Assembly: GCA_002280405.1 (NCBI GenBank)
Contig: NCDY01000023.1
Location: 1 to 32,287, forward strand
Reading direction: 5' to 3'
Length of the DNA stretch: 32,287 nt
Source of the DNA: Rhodobacterales bacterium 32-66-9
GTDB lineage: Bacteria > Pseudomonadota > Alphaproteobacteria > Rhodobacterales > Rhodobacteraceae
Shown: positions 1 to 7,715 of the stretch, in pieces
How the letters are laid out: every line of letters starts with the position of its first letter
Position numbering within the stretch: position 1 is the stretch's first letter
The notes under the pieces: model-generated
Databases searched by the model: none
The model's input: the letters and a program-made list of their open reading frames with translations, nothing else
What the model was told of the DNA's origin: nothing
Made by a program: the position numbers and the translations under genes

Positions 1-560
1 AGCATCCGACGCAGGCGCTCCTCGACGCGCTGACCATCCGCCGCGCCAAGGGGCGGCTGCAACGCCTGACCATCGCCATCTGCGGCGACATCGCCCATTC
101 CCGCGTCGCCCGGTCGAACCTGATCCTGCTCGGCAAGATGGAAAACCGCCTGCGCCTGATCGCCCCCCCGACGCTGATGCCCGCCGGGGTCGAGGACTTC
201 GGCTGCGAGCTTTTCGACGACATGCGCGAGGGCCTGAAGGGCGCCGACGTGGTGATGATGCTGCGGCTGCAGAAGGAGCGGATGGACGGCGGCTTCATCC
301 CGTCCGAACGCGAATACTACCACCGCTACGGCCTCGACGCCGAGAAACTCGCCTTCGCCGCCCCCGACGCCATCGTGATGCACCCAGGGCCCATGAACCG
401 GGGGGTGGAGATCGACGGCGATCTGGCCGACGACATCAACCGGTCAGTGATCCAGGACCAGGTGGAGATGGGGGTGGCCGTGCGGATGGCCTGCATGGAC
501 CTCCTCGCCCGGAACCTGCGGGCGGAACGTGGGCGCAAGATCGTGGGGATGATGGCGTGA
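1..560 (+). CDS. pyrB: Aspartate carbamoyltransferase catalytic chain, 3' part
   Basis: Second step of pyrimidine synthesis: carbamoyl phosphate plus L-aspartate gives N-carbamoyl-aspartate in the cytoplasm. The gene enters from the left edge; the reading frame is phased on base 3 and stays open to the TGA at 558-560, giving about 185 C-terminal residues. The visible part starts with the HPTQALLD active-site stretch, continues with an [16 protein letters not shown] segment typical of the family, and ends with [11 protein letters not shown], the aspartate-domain signature. The N-terminal carbamoyl-phosphate domain lies outside the window. The ATG at 138 is internal and not the start. A PyrC'-type gene follows at 1765, so this PyrB probably belongs to the class that assembles with an inactive dihydroorotase. 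That is inference from the neighbour. No frameshift is visible. Confidence 0.95.
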   Translation, partial: HPTQALLDALTIRRAKGRLQRLTIAICGDIAHSRVARSNLILLGKMENRLRLIAPPTLMPAGVEDFGCELFDDMREGLKGADVVMMLRLQKERMDGGFIPSEREYYHRYGLDAEKLAFAAPDAIVMHPGPMNRGVEIDGDLADDINRSVIQDQVEMGVAVRMACMDLLARNLRAERGRKIVGMMA

Positions 561-580
561 CACAGCGTGCGACCGCAACC

Positions 581-623
581 TGCGCTTCAGCGCACCGATG
601 CCCAAGGTGCGCATTGGCGCACC
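581..623. other. Two adjacent short hairpins after pyrB
   Basis: Just after the pyrB stop there are two inverted repeats: TGCGCT/AGCGCA (581-586 and 589-594, loop of 2) and GGTGCGC/GCGCACC (606-612 and 617-623, loop ATTG). No T-run follows, so this is not a classical terminator. It may partly uncouple pyrB from the small genes downstream. Function is unproven. Confidence 0.35.
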
Positions 624-639
624 CTGCGGGGGACCGCGC

Positions 640-759
640 ATGACCCACGACCCCGACCGCAAGCCCCCGAAATCCGACGCCCGCATCGGCGGGATGGTCG
701 CGACCGCCGTCCTGATCTTCCTCGCCCTCTTCACCACCGTCATCATCTGGATCGCCTGA
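640..759 (+). CDS. Small single-span membrane protein (39 aa)
   Basis: An ATG at 640 opens a 39-residue frame ending at TGA 757-759. A charged, proline-rich N-terminus (MTHDPDRKPPKSDARIGG) precedes one strongly hydrophobic segment, about residues 19-38, that runs to the end. This is the pattern of a small tail-anchored or single-span inner-membrane protein. A purine-rich GCGGGGGA stretch lies just upstream. The next gene begins 3 bases after the stop, so the two are probably translated together. I do not recognise a family. The position between pyrB and the two membrane proteins that follow suggests a shared role with them. An overlapping longer frame starting at 567 lacks membrane character and looks like a shadow. 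Confidence 0.6.
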   Translation: MTHDPDRKPPKSDARIGGMVATAVLIFLALFTTVIIWIA

Positions 760-762
760 GCC

Positions 763-1224
763 ATGGCCCGCATCGAGCCTGACCCGATCCTGGGCCGCCC
801 GGCCGAGCTTCTCCCCGGCGAGAAGCTGGTCACCGAGTTCCGCCCCGACGCCCAGGTCTACTGGCGGGCGCATCTGATCATGGCGATGATCCTCGGGGTC
901 GGCGCGGGCCTTGTGCTCCTGTGGCTGCAGAACCCCTATCCGGTCATCGGCCCGGTCGGCGCGGTCATGGCCATCGCCGCCCGCGCGGCCTTTGTCCAGT
1001 CCGAGGCGCTGGCCGAGGTCTGGCGCCTGACGGACCGCCGCCTCCTCGGCCCCGGCGGGCGGGCGATCACGCTGGCGCAATTGCAGGCCGCCCGCCCGTT
1101 TCTGGGCGCGGTGCAGGTGACCGGCACGACCGGCGACCGGCATCTCATCAAGTATCAGCCCGACCCGGCCGCCGTGGCCTTCCTTCTGCTCACCGCCGCT
1201 GGTCGAAAGCCGCGCCATGGCTGA
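763..1224 (+). CDS. Hypothetical membrane protein with PH-like fold features
   Basis: 153 residues. The N-terminal part carries an LLPGEKLVTEFRPDAQVYWRAHL segment, resembling the start of bacterial pleckstrin-like (bPH) membrane proteins. Two hydrophobic segments follow at about residues 38-55 and 60-76, then a soluble C-terminal half with WRLTDRRLLGPGG, which fits the 'x-x-LT-xRR-hhh' strand seen in such domains. The gene starts 3 bases after the 39-aa gene and its last 8 bases overlap the next gene, so all three are probably one transcript. Function is unknown; I infer membrane association only. Confidence 0.75.
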   Translation: MARIEPDPILGRPAELLPGEKLVTEFRPDAQVYWRAHLIMAMILGVGAGLVLLWLQNPYPVIGPVGAVMAIAARAAFVQSEALAEVWRLTDRRLLGPGGRAITLAQLQAARPFLGAVQVTGTTGDRHLIKYQPDPAAVAFLLLTAAGRKPRHG

Positions 1225-1768
1225 GGCGTGGGAGGATTTCTTCCAGCCCGGCGAGACCCTCCTTTGGGAAGGCGCGCCACGTCCCGGCGTTCACGGGTGG
1301 GGCAAGATCATCGGGATGGCCCTGTTCGGACTGCCCTTTCTAGGGATCGGAACCGGCATCATGATCGCCGGACTTGGCAAGATCTTCGGGCCGACATGGT
1401 TCGACGTCGGAGTCGGCCTCTTCATGGCCGCATTTTCCATCCCGTTCGCCGGACTCGGGGCCTTTCTTGTTGTTGGGCAAGGCATCCTCGCAGCGCAGGC
1501 CCACCGGCGCATCCGCTCTGCGCTCAGCACCGGGTGCGCCTATATCGGCACCTCTTGGGTGAAACCCGGTCTCGAGATCTACCCGATCCTGAAAAGCACC
1601 TCTGTCGGGCTGCAAAAGGGGCGCAGGGCCGACACGGTCTGGTTTCATGTGCGCTCCGAAAAGGATTCGGATGGCGACCTTTCCACAACCCGCATAGGGT
1701 TCGAAAACATCGCTGACGGGGACAAGGTCCTGTCCCTGATCCGCGGCATCCAGACGGGCAGCGCATGA
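1217..1768 (+). CDS. Hypothetical membrane protein, PH-like family
   Basis: 183 residues. It begins with WEDFFQPGETLLWEGAPRPG, a motif shared in outline with the preceding protein (PGE-x-L) and common in small bacterial PH-like membrane proteins. Two long hydrophobic segments follow (about residues 30-52 and 60-88), then a soluble C-terminal domain of about 95 residues containing an AHRRIRSALSTGCAYIG stretch. It overlaps the previous gene by 8 bases, and its TGA overlaps the ATG of the dihydroorotase paralogue by 4 bases (ATGA at 1765-1768), so translational coupling with the pyr operon is likely. The two neighbouring proteins may have arisen by duplication, but the sequence similarity is weak. 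Function unknown. Confidence 0.78.
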   Translation: MAEAWEDFFQPGETLLWEGAPRPGVHGWGKIIGMALFGLPFLGIGTGIMIAGLGKIFGPTWFDVGVGLFMAAFSIPFAGLGAFLVVGQGILAAQAHRRIRSALSTGCAYIGTSWVKPGLEIYPILKSTSVGLQKGRRADTVWFHVRSEKDSDGDLSTTRIGFENIADGDKVLSLIRGIQTGSA

Positions 1769-3036
1769 TCCTTCATTTCCAGAACGCCCGCCTGATCGAC
1801 CCCGAGGCCGGGACGGACGCCCCCGGCAGCCTCACCGTGAAGGGCGGCCTGATCCTCGCCCGCGACGGCACCGCCCCGAAGGCTGCGACGGTCATCGACT
1901 GCGGCGGCAAGTGCCTCGCCCCCGGGATCGTCGACCTGGGGGTCAAGATCGGCGAGCCGGGCGAGAGGCACCGCGAAAGCTTCCGCTCCGCCGGGCAGGC
2001 GGCGGCGGCGGGCGGCGTCACCACCATCATCGCCCGGCCCGACACGGCCCCCGCCATCGACACGCCCGAGACGCTGGAGTTCGTCACCCGCCGCGCCTCT
2101 GAATCGCCCGTCCGCATCCGACACATGGCGGCCCTGACCAAGGGCCGCATGGGTGCCGAGATGACCGAGATCGGCTTTCTGCGCGACGCCGGGGCCATAG
2201 CCTTCACCGATGTCTTCCGTGTCTCGACCGAGGCGAAGGCGATCACCCGCGCCATGGCCTATGCCCGGTCTCTGGGTGCCCTCGTGGTCGGCCATCCGCA
2301 AGACCCCGGCCTGTCGCAGGGCGCCTCGGCGACCAGCGGCAAGTTCGCCAGCCTGCGCGGTATCCCCGCCGTCTCGCCCATGGCCGAACGGATGGGGCTG
2401 GAACGGGACCTCGCGCTGGTCGAGATGACGGGCGTCGCCTACCACGCCGACCAGATCACCACCGCGAGGTCGCTGCCCGCACTCGCCCGGGCCAAGGCGG
2501 CCGGGCTGGACGTGACCGCCGGAACCTCGATCCACCACCTCACGCTGAACGAGTTCGACGTCGGCGACTACCGCACCTTCTTCAAGCTGACCCCGCCCTT
2601 GCGGTCCGAATCGGACCGGCTGGCCGTGGTCGCCGCCGTTGCCGACGGCACCATTGACATCATCAGTTCCATGCACACGCCGGCGGACGAGGAATCCAAG
2701 CGCCTGCCCTTCGAGGAAGCCGCCCCGGGTGCGGTCGCGCTGGAAACCTTCCTGCCCGCCGCGATGCGGCTTTTCCACGCCGGGCATCTTGGCCTTCCCG
2801 CCCTGTTCCGCGCCATGGCGCTGAACCCGGCGAACCGGCTTGGCCTGCCGCAGGGCCGCCTGAGGCCCGGCGCGCCGGCCGACCTTGTGCTGTTCGACCC
2901 CGATGCGCCCTTCCTGATGGACCGGTTCCGCCTGCGGTCCAAATCCAAGAATACCCCGTTTGACGGCGCGCGGATGGAAGGTAAGGTCATCGCCACCTTC
3001 GTCGCCGGGACGCAGGTCTTCGCTCTGGACGCCTGA
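1765..3036 (+). CDS. pyrC': Dihydroorotase-like protein lacking metal ligands (PyrC')
   Basis: 423 residues, full length for a class I dihydroorotase of the amidohydrolase superfamily. The fold is recognisable: LAPGIVDLG at 51-59, EPG at 64-66, GGVTT at 83-87, a KLTPPLR segment at 274-280 (normally N-x-PPLR), and a C-terminal G-x-L-R-P-G-A-P-A-DLVLFD. The catalytic residues are largely gone. The HxH metal pair is Gly59/Lys61, the His of the usual HVST is Gln230 (DQITTA), and the catalytic Asp of the usual DHAPH is Met303 (SMHTP). His177 (GHPQD), His227 and His304 remain. Known pseudomonad pyrB operons encode such an inactive PyrC', required for assembly of the PyrB dodecamer. I infer the same role here. 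The start overlaps the upstream stop (ATGA) and plsY begins 3 bases after the stop. An automatic annotation would probably call this an active dihydroorotase. Confidence 0.88.
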   Translation: MILHFQNARLIDPEAGTDAPGSLTVKGGLILARDGTAPKAATVIDCGGKCLAPGIVDLGVKIGEPGERHRESFRSAGQAAAAGGVTTIIARPDTAPAIDTPETLEFVTRRASESPVRIRHMAALTKGRMGAEMTEIGFLRDAGAIAFTDVFRVSTEAKAITRAMAYARSLGALVVGHPQDPGLSQGASATSGKFASLRGIPAVSPMAERMGLERDLALVEMTGVAYHADQITTARSLPALARAKAAGLDVTAGTSIHHLTLNEFDVGDYRTFFKLTPPLRSESDRLAVVAAVADGTIDIISSMHTPADEESKRLPFEEAAPGAVALETFLPAAMRLFHAGHLGLPALFRAMALNPANRLGLPQGRLRPGAPADLVLFDPDAPFLMDRFRLRSKSKNTPFDGARMEGKVIATFVAGTQVFALDA

Positions 3037-3039
3037 AAC

Positions 3040-3651
3040 ATGCCCCTGCTTGCAACCGACCTCACCCCGATGCTCGTCACCGCAGTCCTGGCCTATCTGC
3101 TTGGCGCCGTCCCCTTCGGCATCATTGTCACCCGCGCCATGGGCCTGGGCGACCTGCGCCGCATCGGATCGGGCAACATCGGGGCCACGAACGTGCTGCG
3201 CACCGGCAATCGGGGGGCGGCACTGGCGACCTTGCTTCTGGATGGCGGCAAGGGGGCGGTCGCGGTGCTTCTGGCCCGCTGGCTGGTCGGAGAGGATGCG
3301 GCCCAGCTCGCCGGGCTTTCGGCCTTTCTTGGGCATCTCTATCCGGTCTGGCTGGGGCTCAAGGGCGGCAAGGGGGTGGCGACCTTCCTTGGCGTTCTTC
3401 TGGCGCTGAGCTGGATGGCCGGTCTTGCAGTCTGCCTGACCTGGCTTCTGACTGCGATCCTGACCCGGACCTCCTCGATCGCCGCTCTGGTCGCGGCTGC
3501 GAGTGCGGGCCTGTGGATTGTCCTCCTCACCGATGGAAGCCCGCTGATCCTGGCACTGATCCTGACCGTGCTGATCTATGTCCGGCACTCGGCCAACCTT
3601 AAGCGGATCAAGGCGGGAACCGAGCCGAAGATCGGCGCGAAAAGCGCCTGA
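3040..3651 (+). CDS. plsY: Glycerol-3-phosphate acyltransferase PlsY
   Basis: 203-residue integral membrane enzyme that transfers the acyl group from acyl phosphate to the sn-1 position of glycerol-3-phosphate, the first step of phospholipid synthesis. All three conserved cytoplasmic motifs are present: GSGNIGATN at 43-51, DGGKG at 68-72, and the GHLYPVWLGLKGGKGVAT segment at 98-115. Hydrophobic spans lie around residues 10-30, 60-80, 90-105, 115-150 and 165-185, as expected. It starts 3 bases downstream of pyrC', an arrangement common in Rhodobacteraceae, so it is probably co-transcribed with the pyrimidine genes. The length is normal and nothing is missing. Confidence 0.96.
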   Translation: MPLLATDLTPMLVTAVLAYLLGAVPFGIIVTRAMGLGDLRRIGSGNIGATNVLRTGNRGAALATLLLDGGKGAVAVLLARWLVGEDAAQLAGLSAFLGHLYPVWLGLKGGKGVATFLGVLLALSWMAGLAVCLTWLLTAILTRTSSIAALVAAASAGLWIVLLTDGSPLILALILTVLIYVRHSANLKRIKAGTEPKIGAKSA

Positions 3652-3804
3652 GCCGCGCGGGCGCGGACAGGCGGCAAGACCGAGCAAAAACCATGAGCTG
3701 GTTGCGGTTTGCAAGATTGGCTAGGTATGGGGCATCGCGCGCGGGCGGCACTGTCACGCCTCGCGGGCGTGCCGACGCCATGGCGAGGCGGAAGGACCGG
3801 GCGC
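3652..3804. other. Intergenic region between convergent plsY and gshA
   Basis: 153 bases between two convergent genes. It holds a GC-rich hairpin right after the plsY stop (CCGCGC 3653-3658 with GCGCGG 3661-3666, loop of 2) without a T-run, and no convincing gene. A frame starting at 3693 runs into gshA on the opposite strand and looks like a shadow. Confidence 0.5.
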
Positions 3805-5151
3805 CTACAGCGACGCGGCTTCATACAGGGGCGTCAAGCTCCTGCCCCAGGCGCCGTTGTAAAGATCGAGCCATTTGTCCGCCTGCACAGTCCCGGTCCG
3901 CAGGCTTTCGACCAGAGGCCGAAGCTGCGCCTCCTCGCCGAGCCCACGCGCCACAAGGCCGGCATGGGACAACCCCACTGCCGCCCGGGCGAGGTCGAGA
4001 AGCTTAACACCCCCCGCCTGCCCCTGCAGGGCCGAGACCGAGGCGGCGACGCGCAGAGCTTCGCGCGTCTCGGCATCAAGCCCCTTGACCAGATCCCAGG
4101 CCGCGTCAAGCGCGGTCTGGTCATACATCAGGCCGACCCAGAATGCCGGGAGCGCCGCGATATGCGCACGGTCGCCGCAATCCGCCCCGCGCATCTCGAT
4201 GAATTTCTTCGCCCGCGCCTCGGGGAAGACGGTGGTCATGTGATCGGCCCAGTCCGACAGGGTGGGCTTTTCACCGGGCAGCGCAGGCAGCTGTCCCTTC
4301 AGGAAATCGCGGAAGGACTGGCCAAGAGCGTCGAGATAGCGGCCCTCGCGGTACACGAAATACATCGGTGCATCGAGCACCCAGTCGACATAGGCCTGAA
4401 AACCCATGCCGGGGTCGAACGCGAAGGGCAGCATCCCGGTCCTGCTGGCGTCGAGACTGCGCCAGATGCGGCTTCTCCAGCTGCGGTGGCCGTTGGGCTT
4501 GCCCTCGAAGAAGGGAGAGGACGCGAACAGAGCGGTCGCCACCGGCTGCAGCGCCAGGGCCACGCGCAGCTTCTGCACGAAGTCGGCCTCAGAGCCGTAG
4601 TCGAGATTCACCTGCACGGTGCAGGTGCGGTACATCATCTGCGTGCCATGCGTGCCGACGCGGCCCATGTAGTCGGTCATGAGGCGGTAGCGGCCCTTCG
4701 GCATCACCGGCATCTGGTCGTGGGTCCATTCCGGGGGCGCCCCGATCCCCATGAAGCGCACACCCATGGGATCGGCGATCTGGCGGACCTCGTCGAGGTG
4801 GCTTTGCAGCTCGGCACCCACTTCCAGCGTCGTGGTCAAGGGTGCCCCGGACAGTTCGAACTGGCCACCGGGTTCAAGACTGATGTTGGCACCGTCCCGG
4901 CTGAGGCCGATCACGTTCTCGCCCTCGTGCACCGGGTGCCAGCCGAAGCGGGCCTGAAGGGCCGAGAAGATCGCCGAAATCGAACGGTCGCCCGCATAGG
5001 GAAGGGGCACCCGGGTATCGGTCAGCCAGCCGAATTTCTCGTGCTCGGCCCCGATCCGCCAGCGGTCCTTCGGTTTGCAGCCGGCCTCCATATAGGCCGC
5101 GAGCTGGTCAAGACTTTCGATCGGGCCGCCGCCGGACTGGGGAATGGACAT
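3805..5151 (-). CDS. gshA: Glutamate-cysteine ligase, plant/alphaproteobacterial type
   Basis: Joins L-glutamate and L-cysteine with ATP hydrolysis, the first and limiting step of glutathione synthesis. 448 residues, typical for the GCS2-type alphaproteobacterial enzyme. Family signatures are WRIGAEHEKFG at 31-41, the EPGGQFELSG stretch, CTVQVNLDYGSE, and the LFASSPFFEGKPNG segment followed by SRIWRSLD. The frame is open to 5271, but I chose the ATG at 5151 because a GGAG lies 6 bases upstream and the protein then begins MSIPQSGGGPIESLDQL, as family members do. It lies downstream of rsmE and a small membrane protein gene on the same strand, separated by 259 bases, so it may have its own promoter. 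No damage seen. Confidence 0.95.
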   Translation of the reverse strand: MSIPQSGGGPIESLDQLAAYMEAGCKPKDRWRIGAEHEKFGWLTDTRVPLPYAGDRSISAIFSALQARFGWHPVHEGENVIGLSRDGANISLEPGGQFELSGAPLTTTLEVGAELQSHLDEVRQIADPMGVRFMGIGAPPEWTHDQMPVMPKGRYRLMTDYMGRVGTHGTQMMYRTCTVQVNLDYGSEADFVQKLRVALALQPVATALFASSPFFEGKPNGHRSWRSRIWRSLDASRTGMLPFAFDPGMGFQAYVDWVLDAPMYFVYREGRYLDALGQSFRDFLKGQLPALPGEKPTLSDWADHMTTVFPEARAKKFIEMRGADCGDRAHIAALPAFWVGLMYDQTALDAAWDLVKGLDAETREALRVAASVSALQGQAGGVKLLDLARAAVGLSHAGLVARGLGEEAQLRPLVESLRTGTVQADKWLDLYNGAWGRSLTPLYEAASL

Positions 5152-5410
5152 GAAGGGCTCCGGGGCTTTCTGCTTCGGCCTGTCCGGCAGCTGCACCGGG
5201 CGGCCCAACAGGTGTCTTGCGGCGGGGGCCAAGTCAAGGGGTGGCATGGCGGGCAGCCCAGGGCCGTCCAAGCTGAGCGGAAACGCAGGGCCGGGGATTT
5301 CAGAGGCTTGGCCAAGCGCGTGAAGCTTCTGTCAGGGTATGCACGGCAATCCTGCCGCCGCGTTTGACCAGTGACGGCCGTTGCCCTCCAAAACTTTTGG
5401 TCGAAAACCT
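5152..5410. other. Leader region of gshA
   Basis: 259 bases between the small membrane protein gene and gshA. A 13-base near-palindrome CCAAAACTTTTGG (5388-5400) sits just past the stop of the upstream gene. No open frame with gene-like character. The gshA promoter should be here, but I cannot assign -35/-10 boxes with confidence. Confidence 0.4.
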
Positions 5411-5962
5411 TTAGACGGCAACGATGCCTGCGCCTGTGCGGGTCCAGAGAAGACGGTCGACCCCCGCCAAAGCCACCACCCGGCTGTCGGAGGGCGGGAC
5501 GTCCGAACCAAGCGCCGCGACAATCGCAGCCATATCGATCCCTGGCAGGACTGCAAAGGCGTCGAACAGAGCCGCGGCCCCGTCAGCCTCGACCGGGATG
5601 TGCAGAACCAGGCCGTCGCCCTGCTTCAGCTTCCAGATACGTCGGCCGCGCAGGGTGAGAAGGCGGATTTCGGCAAGGTCGGGCAGCCCGACAAAGCCGC
5701 CGACCCGGGGACCGAAATAGGCGATCTGGGCTTCGGTCACCCGGACGATGCCGGGGGCTTCACCGTCCTGCTGGAAACGGAGCCGACGCCACGAGGTCAG
5801 CGCCCAGCCGAGCCCGACGGCAAGCAGCACAAAACCAAGCGGAGTGAGGAACCAGCCGCCCTGCGCCGCGGTCCAGGCCCCGAACCCGGCGAGGGCCGTT
5901 CCGGCGATGACCTCGCGCAGGCGATGGGCCGCTTCGACCAGCTCCGGTCGCACAAAGCTCAT
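5411..5962 (-). CDS. Hypothetical membrane protein between rsmE and gshA
   Basis: 183 residues from the ATG at 5962 (MSFVRPELVEAAHRLREV), which overlaps the rsmE stop by 4 bases (ATGA), so the start is well supported; longer in-frame extensions run inside rsmE. A short amphipathic N-terminus is followed by two hydrophobic segments at about 18-36 and 38-56, then R-R-L-R-F and a soluble C-terminal domain of about 120 residues. That domain contains strands such as GIVRVTEAQIAYFGPRVGG and DLAEIRLLTLRG. The pattern (two spans, then a beta-rich PH-like domain) resembles the small proteins at 763-1768. Family and function are not recognised. Operonic position suggests constant co-expression with rsmE. 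Confidence 0.8.
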   Translation of the reverse strand: MSFVRPELVEAAHRLREVIAGTALAGFGAWTAAQGGWFLTPLGFVLLAVGLGWALTSWRRLRFQQDGEAPGIVRVTEAQIAYFGPRVGGFVGLPDLAEIRLLTLRGRRIWKLKQGDGLVLHIPVEADGAAALFDAFAVLPGIDMAAIVAALGSDVPPSDSRVVALAGVDRLLWTRTGAGIVAV

Positions 5963-6678
5963 CGCCAGTCCCCGTTCGTCGCCTGCCAGAGCGTAAGCGC
6001 CGCGACCGCAGCAGTGTCGGCGCGCAGGATCCTCGGGCCGAGGGACAGAGGGGTGACGTTGGGCCTTGCACCGAGCCGGGCGGATTCCGCGGCCGAGAAG
6101 CCGCCCTCCGGGCCGATCAGGATGGCCGCGGGGCCTTGTGCCGGGGTCAGGGTGGCGGGTTGGCCGAGGGCGGTCTCGTCGCACCAGTATAGGCGGCGGT
6201 CCCCCGGCCAGGTCGACAGGAGCCTGTCGAGCGGGGCAAGATCAGCGACTTCGGGGACGAAGGTCGCGCCGCATTGCTCGGCGGCCTCTACCGCGTGGGC
6301 CTGAAGTCGGTCCTGGCGGATGCGCTCGGAATTGGTGTGGCGCGTCTGGACCGGCAGGATGCGGGCGACCCCAAGCTCGACCGCCTTTTCCACGATGAAG
6401 TCGGTGCGGGCCTTCTTGATCGGGGCGAAGAGCAGCCAGAGGTCGGGCGGCAGGTGGAGGGGTTTCGTCTGGCTGTCGCAGGTGGCAATCGCGCCACGCT
6501 TGCCAGCCGCGGCCAGGGTCGCGCGCCACTCGCCATCGCGCCCGTTGAAAAGAAGGATCGCGGCACCAACGCCAAGCCGCATCACGCCGGTCAGGTAATG
6601 CGCCTGGTCGGGCGACAGTCGCACCGCTTGCCCCGAGGCAAGGAGCTGATCTACATAGAGCCTGATCTTCGCATCCAT
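5959..6678 (-). CDS. rsmE: 16S rRNA (uracil1498-N3)-methyltransferase
   Basis: SPOUT-class methyltransferase that methylates U1498 of 16S rRNA using S-adenosylmethionine. 239 residues from the ATG at 6678 (MDAKIRLYVDQLL), the usual family length; an in-frame ATG at 6699 would add 7 residues and overlap ubiA. An N-terminal PUA-like part (1-70) is followed by the knotted SAM domain. Its signature residues are visible: VEKAVELGVARILPVQT at 97-112, the RLQAHAVEAAEQCG helix at 124-137, and LIGPEGGFSAAE at 187-198. The 3' end overlaps the next gene by 4 bases. Its start codon is only 12 bases from the divergent ubiA start, so both promoters must lie within the opposite coding sequence. Confidence 0.95.
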   Translation of the reverse strand: MDAKIRLYVDQLLASGQAVRLSPDQAHYLTGVMRLGVGAAILLFNGRDGEWRATLAAAGKRGAIATCDSQTKPLHLPPDLWLLFAPIKKARTDFIVEKAVELGVARILPVQTRHTNSERIRQDRLQAHAVEAAEQCGATFVPEVADLAPLDRLLSTWPGDRRLYWCDETALGQPATLTPAQGPAAILIGPEGGFSAAESARLGARPNVTPLSLGPRILRADTAAVAALTLWQATNGDWR

Positions 6679-6690
6679 GAGCCAGACCCT

Positions 6691-7680
6691 ATGTCCCAAG
6701 CGCCCGAAATGCCAGAGGCCGCCCCCGAGGCGAACGTGGCCAAGGGACAGGTGGCGGATGCTCCGAAGGCGAACTGGGTGGACGTCTATGCGCCGGGGGC
6801 GGCGCGGCCCTATCTTCGTTTAAGCCGGGCGGATCGGCCGATCGGGACCTGGTTGCTGTTTGTCCCCTGCCTTTGGGCGCTGGCGCTGGCCGGAGGGGCC
6901 TCGGGGTTCCGGGGGTGGGATCTCTGGCTGGCGGTGTCCACCGGCGTCGGGGCGTTCCTGATGCGGGGGGCCGGCTGCACCTGGAACGACATCACCGACC
7001 GCGACATCGACGCGCAGGTGGCGCGGACGCGGTCGCGGCCGCTGCCCTCGGGCCAGGTGACGGTGACGGCGGCACTGATCTGGATGGTGGCGCAGGCTTT
7101 GCTCGCCGCGGTGATCCTGTTCACCTACAACTGGCTGGCGGTGGGACTTGGCGTCGCGTCGCTGGCGCTGGTCGCGATCTATCCTTTCGCCAAGCGCTTC
7201 ACCTGGTGGCCTCAGGTGTTCCTGGGTCTGGCGTTCAACTGGGGCGCGCTTCTGGCCTGGGCGGCCCGTGCGGGCGAAGTGCCCCCGGCGGCGGTGGCGC
7301 TCTATCTCGCGGGGATTGCCTGGACGCTCTACTACGACACGATCTATGCCCATCAGGACCGCGAGGACGACGCCCTGATCGGGGTCAAGTCGACGGCGCG
7401 GCTGTTCGGGGATCATAGCCGGAGCTGGCTGTGGGCGTTCTTTGCGGCCACGCTGCTGCTGTTGGCCGCGGCCGTGGTGCTGGCCCATGCCGGCGCGGGG
7501 CGACCCTTGGGTTTCATCGTCGCGCTGGCGGGGGTCTGGGCCATGGGGCTGCACCTTGGCTGGCAGATGCGCCAGTTGGATCTGGCCGACCCTGACTCGT
7601 GCCTGCGCATCTTCCGTGCCAACCGGGATGCCGGACTGATCCCCGTGCCGTTTCTTGCCGTCGCCGCATGGCTTGGTTGA
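6691..7680 (+). CDS. ubiA: 4-hydroxybenzoate polyprenyltransferase UbiA
   Basis: Integral membrane prenyltransferase that attaches the polyprenyl tail to 4-hydroxybenzoate in ubiquinone synthesis. 329 residues from the ATG at 6691. A polar N-terminus of about 45 residues precedes the first span (RPIGTWLLFVPCLWALALAG). The first Asp-rich motif is NDITDRDID at 99-107, followed by TRSRPLPSG; the second begins at Asp216 (YDTIYAHQDREDD), followed by GVKSTARLFG. These are the Mg-diphosphate-binding motifs of the family. The N-terminal extension is somewhat longer than in E. coli. The gene is divergent from rsmE with a 12-base gap, and an OmpA-like gene follows 35 bases downstream on the same strand. 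Confidence 0.95.
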   Translation: MSQAPEMPEAAPEANVAKGQVADAPKANWVDVYAPGAARPYLRLSRADRPIGTWLLFVPCLWALALAGGASGFRGWDLWLAVSTGVGAFLMRGAGCTWNDITDRDIDAQVARTRSRPLPSGQVTVTAALIWMVAQALLAAVILFTYNWLAVGLGVASLALVAIYPFAKRFTWWPQVFLGLAFNWGALLAWAARAGEVPPAAVALYLAGIAWTLYYDTIYAHQDREDDALIGVKSTARLFGDHSRSWLWAFFAATLLLLAAAVVLAHAGAGRPLGFIVALAGVWAMGLHLGWQMRQLDLADPDSCLRIFRANRDAGLIPVPFLAVAAWLG

Positions 7681-7715
7681 ACCCTGCCGCCCAAACCCCT
7701 AAGCACGGGGGCGTC

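Noticed and set aside
567..782. 71-residue plus-strand frame after pyrB
   Set aside because: It is His/Arg/Pro rich, overlaps the 39-residue membrane protein and the next gene's start, and has no plausible ribosome-binding site.
1645..3714. 689-residue open frame on the minus strand
   Set aside because: It lies antisense to pyrC' and plsY, has a low-complexity Arg/Gly/Gln-rich composition and no motif; long antisense frames are common at this GC content.
3709..5367. 552-residue open frame on the plus strand
   Set aside because: It is the shadow of gshA, which has clear family motifs on the other strand.
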